Notes: generated from the letters alone by a model not told the origin. Positions 1-9,277 are shown, counted from the first letter of the stretch. The stretch: DNA of 64,000 bases from JBJMHZ01 sp045807125 (GCA_045807125.1 JBJMHZ010000050.1:1-64000); one strand, 5' to 3'. A program made the numbers and translations.

Positions 1-2362
1 CAACCGCGACGGCAACCCGGCCGGCAGCAGCGGCCTGTTCGCCGTGCTGTGGAGCACCGCGAGCAACAGCGTGTGGGTCGACACCGACCAGGACGGCAGC
101 TTCGCCGACCAGGCCGCGATGACCGACTACGCCGTGCACCACGACATGGGCACGTTCGGCACCGACAGGCCGGCGACCGCCGAGCGCGACTCCGTCCCGT
201 TCGTCGTGCAGACCGACGGCAAGGACAAGTACGTCAACATCGGCATCGTCTCCGGCGGCCACGGCACGCACGTCGCCGGCATCGCCGCGGGCAAGGACTT
301 CTTCGGCGGCACGTTCGACGGCGCGGCGCCCGAGGCGCAGATCGTCTCGATCCGGGTCTGCCTGTTCATCAGCGGCTGCACCTCGCACGCCCTCGTCGAG
401 GGCATGATCTTCGCCGTCAAGCAGGAGCACGTCGACGTCGTCAACCTGAGCGTCGGCACGCAGTTCCTCAACGACGGCGGCAGCCCGCGCGCCGTCGTGT
501 ACGACCGGCTCATCAAGCAGTACAAGGCGCAGCTGGTCGTGTCAGCGGCCAACGAGGGGCCCGGCGTCAACACGGTCTCGCTCGCATCCGACGTGATCGG
601 GGTCGGCGCCTACGTCAGCAAGGCCACGTGGCTCGCCGACTTCGGCGTCGAGACCGCGACGGCCGACGGCCTGCTCCCCTCCTCGGCCCGCGGCCCGCGC
701 GAGGACGGCGCGCTGAAGCCCGACGTCGTCGCACCGGGCGCGGCCCTGTCCGCGACGCCCGCGTGGCAGCCGGGCAGCCCGGCGAGCGGCGCGTACGGCC
801 TGCCGCCCGGCTACTCGGTGCGAAGCGGCACGTCGATGGCCGCTCCTGAGGTCACCGGCGGCGCGGCGCTGCTGATCAGCGCAGCGAAGCAGGCCGGCGC
901 GCAGTACGCGCCCGACCAGCTGCGCCAGGCCATCAGCTCCTCGGCCCGGTTCCTGCCGGCGCACGGCGCCAACGAGCAGGGCAACGGCCTGCTCCAGGTC
1001 GGCGCCGCGTGGAACCTGCTCAGGACGAACGCCGTCAAGACCGTCGGCATCACCAGCACCGCCCCCGTGCGCACCGTCGCCAGCGGCCTGCTGGGCACCC
1101 CCCACACCGGTCCCGGCATCTACGAGCGCGAGGGCTGGACGGCCGGGCAGTCCGGCGCCCGGACGATCACCTTCACCCGCACCACCGGTGGCAGCAAGGC
1201 GATCGCGTACGACCTGTCGTGGGTCGGCAACGACGGCACGTTCAGCACGAGCGCCGGCTCGATCTCGCTGCCCGTCGATGCGCCGGTCTCGCTCGTGGTG
1301 CACGTCGCGCCGGCCACCGTCGGCGTCCACAGCGCGCTGCTGCGGCTGGACGACCCGTCGACCGCCGGCATCGACTACGAGACCCTCGACACCGTCGTCG
1401 CGGCCAACCGGCTCACCGCCGCGAACGGCTACGCGGTGACGCAGACCGGCTCCACCGAGCGTGGCGGCACGGCGTCGTTCTTCTTCGACGTGCCGGCCGG
1501 CACGCCGGCGCTCAAGGTCGACCTCTCCGGCACGGGCGGGCAGCTGCGCATGCTGCGCTTCCCCCCGTACGGCTACTCGGACGACTCGGCCACCGCCCCG
1601 TACCAGGCCGGCAGCCAGTCGCGCACCGTCAGCGACCCGCAGGCGGGCGTCTGGGAGGTCACGGTCGACACGTCCACCGGGTCGGCCACCGCACCAGGCA
1701 CGTTCGCCGTCACCGGCTCGCTGCTCGGCGTCGACATCGCACCGGCCGCGTGGGTCATCGACGGGGCGCAGACGGGGACGGCGCACGACCGGTCGTTCGC
1801 GATGACCAACCGGTTCGGCGCGTTCACCGGGGCCGAGGTCGGGACGGCGCTCGGCAGCACGTTCGCCGACCGCCCCGCGGTCGCCGCGGGCGCCGGCCTG
1901 CAGCTCTACCCGATCGACGTCCCCGCCGCCAGCACGTCGATCTCGGCACGGATCGGCAACGCCTCCGACCCGGCGGCCGACCTCGACCTCTACCTGGCCG
2001 ACTGCCACACCGGGTCGTGCGTGCCGCGCGCCATCAGCGCGGGCGGGACGGCGAACGAGGCGGTGTCGGTGAGCGACCCGGCGCCCGGCCGGTGGATCGT
2101 CTTCGTCGACCCGTTCGCGGTGCCGTCGGGCTCGACGCGGTACGACTACCTCGACGTGGTCGCGAGCCCGGCCTTCGGCTCGGTGAGCGTCGACGGCGTC
2201 CCCGCGGCCCGGGCGGCGGGCGCGACCTGGACGGTGGGCGCCTCCGTCACGCCGCTCGCGGCACCGGCGCCCGGCCGGTTCCTCCAGGGCTTCGTGCAGG
2301 TGAGCGGCGGGGGCGGCATCCTCGGCTCGGCGGAGGTCGACCTGCGCAGCGTCGTCCCGTAG
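1..2362 (+). CDS. S8 (subtilisin-like) secreted serine peptidase, 5'-truncated by window edge
   Basis: The reading frame is open from base 2, so the start, the signal peptide and the catalytic Asp lie upstream of the window. The catalytic His sits in GGHGTHVAG (about base 256), the oxyanion Asn in SAANEGPG (about base 545), and the catalytic Ser in SGTSMAAPEVTGG (about base 829). These are in normal S8 order. After the protease domain come about 480 residues of beta-rich, Thr/Ser/Gly-rich modules. The last part (DLDLYLADC through APGRWIVFVDP) resembles a PPC-type pre-peptidase C-terminal domain. There is no sortase or membrane anchor at the C-terminus, so it is probably a soluble extracellular protease. 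It converges on prs and is separated from it by a strong hairpin. Family assignment is firm; substrate is unknown. Confidence 0.93.
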   Translation, partial: NRDGNPAGSSGLFAVLWSTASNSVWVDTDQDGSFADQAAMTDYAVHHDMGTFGTDRPATAERDSVPFVVQTDGKDKYVNIGIVSGGHGTHVAGIAAGKDFFGGTFDGAAPEAQIVSIRVCLFISGCTSHALVEGMIFAVKQEHVDVVNLSVGTQFLNDGGSPRAVVYDRLIKQYKAQLVVSAANEGPGVNTVSLASDVIGVGAYVSKATWLADFGVETATADGLLPSSARGPREDGALKPDVVAPGAALSATPAWQPGSPASGAYGLPPGYSVRSGTSMAAPEVTGGAALLISAAKQAGAQYAPDQLRQAISSSARFLPAHGANEQGNGLLQVGAAWNLLRTNAVKTVGITSTAPVRTVASGLLGTPHTGPGIYEREGWTAGQSGARTITFTRTTGGSKAIAYDLSWVGNDGTFSTSAGSISLPVDAPVSLVVHVAPATVGVHSALLRLDDPSTAGIDYETLDTVVAANRLTAANGYAVTQTGSTERGGTASFFFDVPAGTPALKVDLSGTGGQLRMLRFPPYGYSDDSATAPYQAGSQSRTVSDPQAGVWEVTVDTSTGSATAPGTFAVTGSLLGVDIAPAAWVIDGAQTGTAHDRSFAMTNRFGAFTGAEVGTALGSTFADRPAVAAGAGLQLYPIDVPAASTSISARIGNASDPAADLDLYLADCHTGSCVPRAISAGGTANEAVSVSDPAPGRWIVFVDPFAVPSGSTRYDYLDVVASPAFGSVSVDGVPAARAAGATWTVGASVTPLAAPAPGRFLQGFVQVSGGGGILGSAEVDLRSVVP

Positions 2363-2401
2363 CCGCCGGCGGCCGCCCCGTACCGGCCCGCACCGCCCAC
2401 G

Positions 2402-2437
2402 CGGAGGGCTCACCGGATCGTTCCGGTGAGCCCTCCG
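2402..2437. terminator. Bidirectional hairpin terminator between S8 peptidase and prs
   Basis: A perfect 16-bp inverted repeat (left arm 2402-2417, right arm 2422-2437) with a 4-nt loop. It lies between two convergent genes whose stop codons are at 2362 and 2464. No U-tract follows, which is normal for high-GC actinobacteria. Confidence 0.85.
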
Positions 2438-2463
2438 TCGTGAGCCGTGCGCGGGTCGCCGGC

Positions 2464-3444
2464 TCAGCCCGCGCCGTCGAACAGGCTCGTCACCGAGCCG
2501 TCGTCGAACACCTCGCGGATCGCCCTGGCGACCAGCGGGGCGATCGACAGCACGGTCAGCTTGTCGAACCGCTGCTCGGCCGTGAGCGGCAGCGTGTTGG
2601 TGGCGACGACCTCGGCGATGCGCGAGTTCTTCAGCCGGTCGACGGCCGGCCCGGACAGCACCGCGTGCGTCGTCGCGGCGACCACCTCGGCCGCGCCGGC
2701 GGCGAACAGCACGTCGGCGGCCTGGGTGATCGTGCCGGCCGTGTCGATCATGTCGTCGACGATGATGCAGATGCGCCCCTCGACGTCGCCGACCACGCGG
2801 TTGGCCACCACCTGGTTGGCGACGTTGGGATCGCGGGTCTTGTGGATGAAGGCGAGCGGGCACCCGCCGAGCCGGTCGGTCCACCGCTCGGCGACCCGGA
2901 CCCGCCCGGAGTCGGGGGCGACGATCGTGGCCCGCTGCGGGTCGTACTTGGCGGCGACGTGGTCGGCCAGGAGCGGCAGGGCGAACAGGTGGTCGACCGG
3001 GCCGTCGAAGAAGCCCTGGATCTGCGCGGTGTGCAGGTCGACGGCCATCAGCCGATCGGCCCCCGCGGTCTTGAACAGGTCGGCGACCAGCCGCGAGGAG
3101 ATCGGCTCCCGGCCGCGGTGCTTCTTGTCCTGCCGCGCATACGGGAAGAACGGGACGACCACGCTGATCCGCTTGGCCGACGCCCGCTTGAGCGCGTCGA
3201 CCATGATGAGCAGCTCCATGATCCAGGTGTTGATCGGCGAGGTGCAGCTCTGCAGGACGAAGGCGTCGCAGCCGCGCACCGACTCCTGGTAGCGCACGTA
3301 GATCTCGCCGTTGGCGAAGTCCCTGATCGTGGTGGGCGACGGCTCGATGCCGAGCTGCTCCCCCACCTCGGCGGACAGCTCGGGGTAGCCCCGGCCGGAG
3401 AACAGCATGAGGGTCTTCTGGCCGCTGGTCTGGATGCCCGCCAC
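2464..3444 (-). CDS. prs: Ribose-phosphate diphosphokinase (PRPP synthetase)
   Basis: Makes 5-phosphoribosyl 1-diphosphate from ribose-5-phosphate and ATP for nucleotide, His, Trp and decaprenyl-phosphoryl-arabinose precursors. The 326-residue length is normal for a class I enzyme. Visible motifs are the FANGEIYV segment (residues 43-50), the ATP region PYARQDKKHRGREPIS (101-116), VDLH with the metal-binding His (135-138), the flexible loop KTRDP (202-206) and the PRPP-binding loop VDDMIDTAGT (229-238). It follows glmU by 78 nt on the same strand, a conserved actinobacterial pair, so the two are probably co-transcribed. It ends against a bidirectional terminator. I see no defects. Confidence 0.98.
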   Translation of the reverse strand: MAGIQTSGQKTLMLFSGRGYPELSAEVGEQLGIEPSPTTIRDFANGEIYVRYQESVRGCDAFVLQSCTSPINTWIMELLIMVDALKRASAKRISVVVPFFPYARQDKKHRGREPISSRLVADLFKTAGADRLMAVDLHTAQIQGFFDGPVDHLFALPLLADHVAAKYDPQRATIVAPDSGRVRVAERWTDRLGGCPLAFIHKTRDPNVANQVVANRVVGDVEGRICIIVDDMIDTAGTITQAADVLFAAGAAEVVAATTHAVLSGPAVDRLKNSRIAEVVATNTLPLTAEQRFDKLTVLSIAPLVARAIREVFDDGSVTSLFDGAG

Positions 3445-3522
3445 TCGCGCTACTCCCTGCTCGGTGTCGCGCCGCCGCTGCCCGACCGGGCCGGCTCGAC
3501 CGCTCTCGACCGGCCCGTCGTC

Positions 3523-5052
3523 TCAACCATTCTCGTCGGGCCCGTCCGGCGAGACGCCACGGGGGTCGCCCGGTCCGGTCGCACCGGACGCCAGCGCCCG
3601 CCGCGCAGCCTCTGCGGCCGGCGAGCCGGGCCGGCTGCGCTCCACCCAGCCCTCGACGTTGCGCTGGCGACCGCGGGCGACCGCCATCGCGCCAGGCGGC
3701 ACGTCGGAGGTGATGACCGACCCGGCGGCGGTGTAGGCGCCGTCCCCGATCGTCACCGGCGCGACGAGCATCGTGTCGCTGCCGACCCGTACGTCGTCGC
3801 CGACGATGGTGCGGTGCTTCGCCACCCCGTCGTAGTTGACGAAGACGGTGGCCGCCCCGATGTTGGACCGCTCCCCGATCGTCGCGTCGCCGACGTAGCT
3901 GAGGTGCGGCACCTTGGACCCGTCGCCGACTCGCGCGCTCTTCATCTCGACGTACGCACCGGCCTTGGCGCCCCGCCCCAGCACGGTGCCCGGCCGCAGG
4001 TAGGTGAACGGGCCGACCTCGGCGTCCGGCCCGATCTCGGCGCCGACGGCGACGGTGTGCACGACGTGGGCGCCTGACGCGACCACGGTGTCGGTCAGCT
4101 GGGAATGCGGCCCCACCGTCGCGCCCGAGCGCACGACCGTGCGGCCGGCGAGCAGGGTGAACGGCTGGATGACCGCGTCGGGCTCGACGACCACCGTGTC
4201 GTCGACCCAGGTCGTCGCCGGGTCGACCACCGTCGCACCGCCCACCATCAGGGCGTGCACGGCGCGGTCGCGCAGCACCGCGCCGGCGGCGGCGAGCTGC
4301 GCCCGGTCGTTGACGCCGGCCGCCTCCCGGTGGTCGGCGACGGTGACCGCGCCCACCGGGCCGCCGTCGCCGACGAGGATTCCTACGACGTCGGTGAGGT
4401 ACTCCTCGCCCTGCGCGTTGTCGGTCGTCAGGCGGGCGAGCGCCGCCCGCAGGGCGCCGGCCTCGAACGCGTAGACGCTCGTGCCGACCTCGCGGATCGC
4501 CCTCGTCGCCTCGTCGGCGTCGCGCTCCTCGACGACCGCGCGCACCGAGCCGTCCGGCCCGCGGACGATGCGGCCGTAGCCGGTCGGGTCGGGCAGGACG
4601 GCGGTGAGCAGCGTGGCCGCTGCGCCGGCCGCCGCGTGCGCGGCGACGAGGGCCTCGAGCGTCCCGCCGCTCAGCAGCGGCGCGTCGCCGGGAACGACCA
4701 CGACCGTCCCGGCCACCTCGGGCGCCGCGTCGAGGGCGACCCGGACGGCGTGGCCGGTGCCGTTCGGCCGGTCCTGCACCACCGCCTGCAGCGCCGCCCG
4801 CGCCGCCCGCTCCGCTGGCGCGGCCGCACCGGCCCCGGCGAGGTGGGCGGTGACGAGGTCCCTGCCGTGGCCGACCACGACGAGCGTCCGCCCGGCCGCG
4901 AGCGCACCGGTCGCCAGCAGCACGTGGTCGAGCAGCGTGCGCCCGCCCACCCGGTGCAGGACCTTCGGCGTGGTGGCCGACCTCATCCGGGTGCCCTCGC
5001 CGGCGGCGAGGACGACGACGGCGGCGGGGCGATCGACCATGACGGCGGTCAC
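3523..5052 (-). CDS. glmU: Bifunctional UDP-N-acetylglucosamine pyrophosphorylase / glucosamine-1-phosphate N-acetyltransferase
   Basis: Catalyses the last two steps to UDP-GlcNAc for peptidoglycan. The N-terminal uridylyltransferase domain has LAAGEGTRMRS with the downstream PKVLH lysine. The C-terminal part is a left-handed beta-helix of hexapeptide repeats ending with KVPHLSYVGDA (catalytic-His region) and NYDG. I chose the GTG at 5052 because AAGGAG lies 5 nt upstream of it; an in-frame ATG three codons before VDRP (5040) and an upstream in-frame start at 5067 are alternatives. The product is 509 residues. The last 30 or so residues (PGDPRGVSPDGPDENG) are a disordered tail, as in other actinobacteria. 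tRNA-Gln lies just upstream on the same strand. Confidence 0.96.
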   Translation of the reverse strand: MTAVMVDRPAAVVVLAAGEGTRMRSATTPKVLHRVGGRTLLDHVLLATGALAAGRTLVVVGHGRDLVTAHLAGAGAAAPAERAARAALQAVVQDRPNGTGHAVRVALDAAPEVAGTVVVVPGDAPLLSGGTLEALVAAHAAAGAAATLLTAVLPDPTGYGRIVRGPDGSVRAVVEERDADEATRAIREVGTSVYAFEAGALRAALARLTTDNAQGEEYLTDVVGILVGDGGPVGAVTVADHREAAGVNDRAQLAAAGAVLRDRAVHALMVGGATVVDPATTWVDDTVVVEPDAVIQPFTLLAGRTVVRSGATVGPHSQLTDTVVASGAHVVHTVAVGAEIGPDAEVGPFTYLRPGTVLGRGAKAGAYVEMKSARVGDGSKVPHLSYVGDATIGERSNIGAATVFVNYDGVAKHRTIVGDDVRVGSDTMLVAPVTIGDGAYTAAGSVITSDVPPGAMAVARGRQRNVEGWVERSRPGSPAAEAARRALASGATGPGDPRGVSPDGPDENG

Positions 5053-5132
5053 GGGGGCTCCTTGCACCGGGGTCCGACGGCGACACGCCCGAGGCTATCG
5101 GCCCCGGCTCGCGAACGGGCCGGGCGCCGCGG

Positions 5133-5203
5133 CTCCGGGAGGAGGATTCGAACCCCCATCAACGGGACCAAAACCCGCTGTCCTGCCCTTGGACGATCCC
5201 GGA
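5133..5203 (-). tRNA. tRNA-Gln (anticodon UUG)
   Basis: The minus strand folds as a full cloverleaf. The 7-bp acceptor is TCCGGGA/TCCCGGA with discriminator G73. The anticodon stem GCGGG/CCCGT closes the loop TTTTGGT, giving anticodon TTG. The T arm is GGGGGTTCGAATCCTCC. CCA is not encoded. It sits immediately upstream of glmU, the usual actinobacterial position. Confidence 0.96.
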
Positions 5204-5290
5204 CGGTGCGCTCAGTCTCCCACGGGACCCCTCCCGCCGGGCGTGTCGCGTGGTTGGCCGAGCGGCCCGGGGGGAACGGTAGGACCATGC

Positions 5291-5330
5291 TTACGGCGGC
5301 GTAGGTTACGCTCGCGTAGGTAAACCTCTA
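5291..5330. promoter_or_regulatory. Candidate operator/promoter region of the desaturase-TetR operon
   Basis: In the 222-bp gap between tRNA-Gln and the desaturase, the octamer GCGTAGGT occurs twice in direct orientation (5299-5306 and 5314-5321), 15 bp apart. The copies are flanked by TTAC and GTAA, in an otherwise more AT-rich patch. It lies about 100 bp upstream of the desaturase start. Binding by the downstream TetR protein is an inference from position only. Confidence 0.4.
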
Positions 5331-5425
5331 CCGCCGCGGCGCCGACGCATCACCCACGCATCACGCACGCACTGCCCACGCCGCCCCGGCACCGCCCCGA
5401 GCACCAGCCGACGCAGAGGACTCGC

Positions 5426-6421
5426 ATGAGCTCACCGAACGCCACGACCATGACGGCCCAGCCAGCCGCCGCGGCGGCTGGACCGGGTGCAGCCCTCCCC
5501 GGCTCGGCGAAGCCGGTCGTCGTGCCGCCCCCGTCGCCGAGGAGGCTGGCCGCCGATCGCTTCGCGCTCGGACTGTTCGTCGTGATCCCCTTCGCGGCGG
5601 TGATCGCCGCCGTGCCGATGCTGTGGGGCCGCTACCTCAGCGTCACCGACGTGGTGATCGCCGTGGTGATGTACTACGTGACAGGCCACGGCGTGACCGT
5701 CGGCTTCCACCGCTACTTCACCCACAAGGCGTTCAAGGCCAAGCGCTGGGTACGGGTGGCCCTGGCCGTCGCCGGCTCGATGGCCGTCGAGGGCCCGGTC
5801 ATCCGGTGGGTCGCCGACCACCGCAGGCACCACGCGTTCAGCGACCGAGACGGCGACCCGCACTCGCCCTGGCGCTACGGCGAGAGCCTGGGCGCGCTCA
5901 CCAAGGGCTTCTGGTACGCGCACATCGGCTGGATGTTCGAGGAGGAGCAGACCAACTACGAGCGCTTCGCGCCCGACCTGCTCGCCGACCGCGACATCGT
6001 GCGCGTCAACGCCCGCTTCGGCACCCTCACTGCCACCTCGCTGCTGCTGCCGGCGCTCGTCGGCGGCCTGGTGAGCTGGTCGTGGCTCGGCGCCGCCACC
6101 GCGTTCTTCTGGGGCAGCCTGGTGCGCGTGTTCGTCCTGCACCACACCACCTGGTCGGTCAACTCCGTCTGCCACATCTTCGGCCGGCGTCCGTTCGCCA
6201 GCCGTGACAAGGCGACCAACTTCTGGCCGATGGCGCTGCTCGCGATGGGCGAGAACTGGCACAACCTGCACCACGCCGAACCCACGTCCGCTCGGCACGG
6301 CGTCCTGCGCGGGCAGGTCGACACCAGCGCCCGCGTGATCTGGCTGATGGAGAAACTCGGGTGGGTGTCCGACGTCCGATGGCCGAGCGAGGAACGGCTG
6401 CGCGCGAAGCTGGCGGCGTGA
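5426..6421 (+). CDS. Membrane acyl-CoA (delta-9 type) fatty acid desaturase
   Basis: A di-iron membrane desaturase that introduces a double bond into fatty acyl chains. Three histidine boxes are in canonical order: HRYFTH (about residues 94-99), HRRHH (about 131-135) and HNLHH (about 279-283). A hydrophobic segment precedes box 1 and paired helices lie between boxes 2 and 3. The first 40 residues are Ala/Pro-rich and look disordered. At 331 residues it matches short actinobacterial stearoyl-CoA desaturases without a fused cytochrome b5. A TetR regulator begins 13 nt after its stop, so the pair is probably one operon with feedback control. Confidence 0.95.
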   Translation: MSSPNATTMTAQPAAAAAGPGAALPGSAKPVVVPPPSPRRLAADRFALGLFVVIPFAAVIAAVPMLWGRYLSVTDVVIAVVMYYVTGHGVTVGFHRYFTHKAFKAKRWVRVALAVAGSMAVEGPVIRWVADHRRHHAFSDRDGDPHSPWRYGESLGALTKGFWYAHIGWMFEEEQTNYERFAPDLLADRDIVRVNARFGTLTATSLLLPALVGGLVSWSWLGAATAFFWGSLVRVFVLHHTTWSVNSVCHIFGRRPFASRDKATNFWPMALLAMGENWHNLHHAEPTSARHGVLRGQVDTSARVIWLMEKLGWVSDVRWPSEERLRAKLAA

Positions 6422-6434
6422 CGGCGCGCAGCGG

Positions 6435-7130
6435 GTGAGCGAGCCCGACGATCGCACCACGGCTCGCACGGGGGGCGGCGGCGGGCGCCGCCGTCCGGCT
6501 CCGGTGGCACGGGTGCGAATGTCGGGCACGGAGCGCAGGGAGCAGCTGCTCGACATCGGCCGCACCGTGTTCGCGGCGAAGGGCTTCGACGGCGCGTCGA
6601 TCGAGGAGATCGCCGCCCAGGCCGGCGTCTCGAAGCCGGTCGTGTACGAGCACTTCCGCCGCAAGGAGGACCTCTACGCCGTCGTCGTCGAGCGCGCCGT
6701 CCGGCGGATGCTCGACAAGGTGACCGGCGCGCTGTCCGGCGGATCGGCGCGGGCGCTGCTCGAGCAGGCCGCGCTCGCCCTGCTCGAGTACATCGAGGAG
6801 GACACCGACGGCTTCCGCATCCTGGTGCGCGACTCGCCGGTCGCCTCCAGCGCTGGCAGCTTCGCCAGCCTCATCAGCGACATCGCGAGCCGGGTCGAGC
6901 ACATCCTCGGCCGCGAGTTCACCACGCGTGGGTTCGACGCCGCGCTGGCGCCCCTGTACTCCCAGGCCCTGGTCGGCATGGTCGCGCTGACCGGGCAGTG
7001 GTGGCTGGAGGAGCGCCGCCCGAGCCGCGACGAGGTCGCCGCCCACCTGGTCAACCTGGCCTGGAACGGCCTGTCCGGCATGGAGACCGAGCCACGGCTG
7101 ACGATCCGCGGCGAGCCTCCAGAGGAGTGA
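6435..7130 (+). CDS. TetR-family transcriptional regulator
   Basis: The N-terminal helix-turn-helix (IEEIAAQAGVSKPVVYEHFR, about residues 53-72) is textbook TetR, followed by a long alpha-helical ligand/dimerisation domain. The GTG at 6435 gives a basic, Gly/Arg-rich 28-residue leader. The ATG at 6519 (MSGTERREQLL) is an equally plausible start and gives the more usual length of about 203 residues. It directly follows the desaturase gene, so it probably senses acyl-CoA or membrane lipid status and represses this operon. That role is inferred from position. Confidence 0.9.
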   Translation: MSEPDDRTTARTGGGGGRRRPAPVARVRMSGTERREQLLDIGRTVFAAKGFDGASIEEIAAQAGVSKPVVYEHFRRKEDLYAVVVERAVRRMLDKVTGALSGGSARALLEQAALALLEYIEEDTDGFRILVRDSPVASSAGSFASLISDIASRVEHILGREFTTRGFDAALAPLYSQALVGMVALTGQWWLEERRPSRDEVAAHLVNLAWNGLSGMETEPRLTIRGEPPEE

Positions 7131-7170
7131 TCGGGCGTACGGGCGCCCCTCGCTGGGCATCCTCGTCGGC

Positions 7171-7980
7171 ATGGCCGCCCTGATCGGCACGTCGGGCTGG
7201 CAGTACGCCTCCTGGAAGGAGCCGTACTACGGCAGGACGCCCCAGCGCCGCTGGTACGAGCGGGTCCTCACCGACTTCGCGACCGTCGAGCTCAACGTGT
7301 CGTTCTACCGGCTGCCCAAGCGCGAGACGTTCGCCGGATGGCGCGAGCGGGCACCGTCGGACGCGATCGTCACCGTCAAGGCGAGCCGCTACCTCACCCA
7401 CGTCAAGCGGCTCCGCGACCCAGGCCCCTCGGTGGCCCTGCTGATGGAGCGGGCGAGCGCGCTGGGGCCGCGACTCGGGCCGGTCCTCGTGCAGCTGCCG
7501 CCCGACCTGACCGCGGCCCCCGAAGCGCTCGCCGCGACGCTCGACGCGTTCCCGGCCGGCACCCGGCTCGCCGTCGAGCCGCGCCACGGCTCGTGGTGGA
7601 CCGACGAGGTGCGTGCGCTGCTGACCGAGCGCAACGCCGCTCTGGTCTGGGCCGACCGCAAGGACCGCGCCGTCGCACCGGCGTGGCGCACCGCCGACTG
7701 GGGCTACCTGCGCCTGCACGAGGGCACCGCCGACCCCTGGCCCGCCTACGACCGGGCCGTCCTCGCCGCCTGGGCGGAGCGCATCGCCGCGACGTACGCC
7801 GACGACGAGGACGCGTTCGTCTACTTCAACAACGACCCCGGCTGCGCCGCGATCGACGACGCGATCACGTTCGCCGAGGAGCTCGACCGGCTCGGCCGGC
7901 CCCGCACCCGGGTGCCGGCCGTGCGCCCCTCCACGCACGCCGGCGACCCGAGCTGGGGCGACAACTGGGCAACGGCGTAG
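7171..7980 (+). CDS. DUF72 (YecE-like) TIM-barrel protein
   Basis: The protein opens with IGTSGWQYASWKEPYY and includes ELNVSFYRLPKRETFAGW, the hallmarks of the DUF72/YecE family. At 269 residues it is full length. Later family signatures are VEPRHGSW, WGYLRLHE and VYFNNDPGCAA. The biochemical function of the family is not established. It follows the TetR gene by 40 nt on the same strand and ends at a strong hairpin, so it may be the third gene of that transcript. Confidence 0.9.
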   Translation: MAALIGTSGWQYASWKEPYYGRTPQRRWYERVLTDFATVELNVSFYRLPKRETFAGWRERAPSDAIVTVKASRYLTHVKRLRDPGPSVALLMERASALGPRLGPVLVQLPPDLTAAPEALAATLDAFPAGTRLAVEPRHGSWWTDEVRALLTERNAALVWADRKDRAVAPAWRTADWGYLRLHEGTADPWPAYDRAVLAAWAERIAATYADDEDAFVYFNNDPGCAAIDDAITFAEELDRLGRPRTRVPAVRPSTHAGDPSWGDNWATA

Positions 7981-8054
7981 CCGGAGCCGACCTGCGCCGC
8001 CCGTGGATCCACGCAATGCGGCAAGAGGTGACGATCGATACCGGCAGCGCCCCC

Positions 8055-8111
8055 GGGGGAACGTCGCGGTGGGGGCTGCCCTCGCCAGCGCCCCACCGCG
8101 ACGTCTCCCCC
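8055..8111. terminator. Large bidirectional terminator hairpin
   Basis: A perfect 14-bp stem (8061-8074 with 8091-8104), extended outward by a G5/C5 pairing (8055-8059 with 8107-8111) and inward by a 4-bp GCTG/CAGC helix. It lies in the gap between convergent genes ending at 7980 and 8126. Confidence 0.85.
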
Positions 8112-8125
8112 CGATCTCCCGCCGG

Positions 8126-9277
8126 TCAGTCCTGACTCTCCACGGCGGAGATGGCTCCCACCAGGCCGTGCCCGTACTCACCGATGCCGGCCGCGAAGAT
8201 GAGCGTGGTCGGCGTGCCGATGGTGCCGTTGCCGAAGGCGAGCCCCCACATGCCGTCGTGCGCGATCGGGGTGCCGTCCGGCGTGCTGAGCGCACCCTCG
8301 AAGTGGCCGGTGCGCACGTCGAACGCGTTGATCCGGCCACCGTCCTCGTTGCCGACGAGCAGGTCGCCGGAGAACCGGCCGAACCGCTCCGGCGCGACGA
8401 CCATGCCCCACGGCCCGGACAGCGGGTCACCGATGACGAGCCGGCGCAGGAAGTGCCCCCTCAGGGTGAAGACGTCGACGGCCCCCTCGGGCCCGGACGA
8501 GTCGACGCCCTCCGGCACGGAGTAGCTCACGTAGAGCCGGTCGCGCAGCACCGCGACGTTGTACGGCGCGAGCGGCGCCGGCATCGTGCGGTCGCGGATC
8601 GTCCGCACCTGGTGCCACGCGCCGTCGTAGACCCGCACCTCGTTGCCGGCCTGGTCGGCGACGTAGAGCCGCGCACCGTGCCCGGTCCGCGCCAGCGCTG
8701 CGCCGGTGAGGACGGCGCCCCTCTTGACCTTGACGACCGTGGCGGAGGTGGGCGGCGGCGCCGACGGCATCACCGTCCACGCCGCGATCTGACCGCCGAG
8801 CGTGACGAAGACGAAGCGCGACGGCGTGCCGTCCGGGAGCTTGAAGCTCGTGGTGGGGTTGAAGACCACGCCGGTCGGCTGCGGCGGCGTGCTGACGACA
8901 AGACCCAGTTGCGAGAGCGGATCGCTGCCGTTGGCGCCGGCGTACAGCGTCGAGCTCGACGTGCCGTTGTCGGCCACCCACAGCGGGGTGGTGGGGCCGA
9001 AGGCGATGCCCCACGGGTTGACGCTGTGCGCGTCGGTCACCGCGCCGAGGCCCGTGATGTCCGAGACGAGCGGCACCTCGGCGTAGCCGTGGCGCTCATG
9101 CTCGCCGGAGTCCGAGCCGGCGTGGCGGTCAGTCAGCGCGACGGCCGCCGACGCCGGTCCGGCCGGTTGCCCGGCCAGGGCCGGCACGGCGGCCGCCAGC
9201 CCTCCCGCCAGCGCCAGTGCGGCGCCGATCGCTACGGTGCTGCGCGCGTGCCTGGGCAGCGGCGCCATGGCCACCAT
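8126..9277 (-). CDS. Secreted TIGR03118-family beta-propeller-like protein
   Basis: A 383-residue protein with a signal peptide (RHARSTVAIG followed by an Ala/Leu-rich core and AGQPAGPASAA). The mature part opens with LVSDITGLGAVTDAHSVNPWGIAF and contains repeated blade-like segments such as LWVADNGTSSSTLY and LYVADQAGNEVRVYD. These match the TIGR03118 family of extracellular proteins of unknown function. It stands alone between a terminator and the VOC gene and faces DUF72. There is a His-rich patch (GEHERHGYAE) just after the signal peptide. No enzymatic residues could be assigned. Confidence 0.85.
   Translation of the reverse strand: MVAMAPLPRHARSTVAIGAALALAGGLAAAVPALAGQPAGPASAAVALTDRHAGSDSGEHERHGYAEVPLVSDITGLGAVTDAHSVNPWGIAFGPTTPLWVADNGTSSSTLYAGANGSDPLSQLGLVVSTPPQPTGVVFNPTTSFKLPDGTPSRFVFVTLGGQIAAWTVMPSAPPPTSATVVKVKRGAVLTGAALARTGHGARLYVADQAGNEVRVYDGAWHQVRTIRDRTMPAPLAPYNVAVLRDRLYVSYSVPEGVDSSGPEGAVDVFTLRGHFLRRLVIGDPLSGPWGMVVAPERFGRFSGDLLVGNEDGGRINAFDVRTGHFEGALSTPDGTPIAHDGMWGLAFGNGTIGTPTTLIFAAGIGEYGHGLVGAISAVESQD

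Noticed and set aside
1009..4077. A 1,022-codon plus-strand frame opposite prs and glmU
   Set aside because: Low-complexity Arg/Gly/Asp/His composition with no domain; it is the complement of real minus-strand genes.
542..5086. A 1,514-codon open frame on the minus strand crossing the S8 protease, prs and glmU
   Set aside because: Its translation is an Arg/Gly/Ala-rich shadow typical of antisense frames in high-GC DNA, and it conflicts with three well-supported genes.
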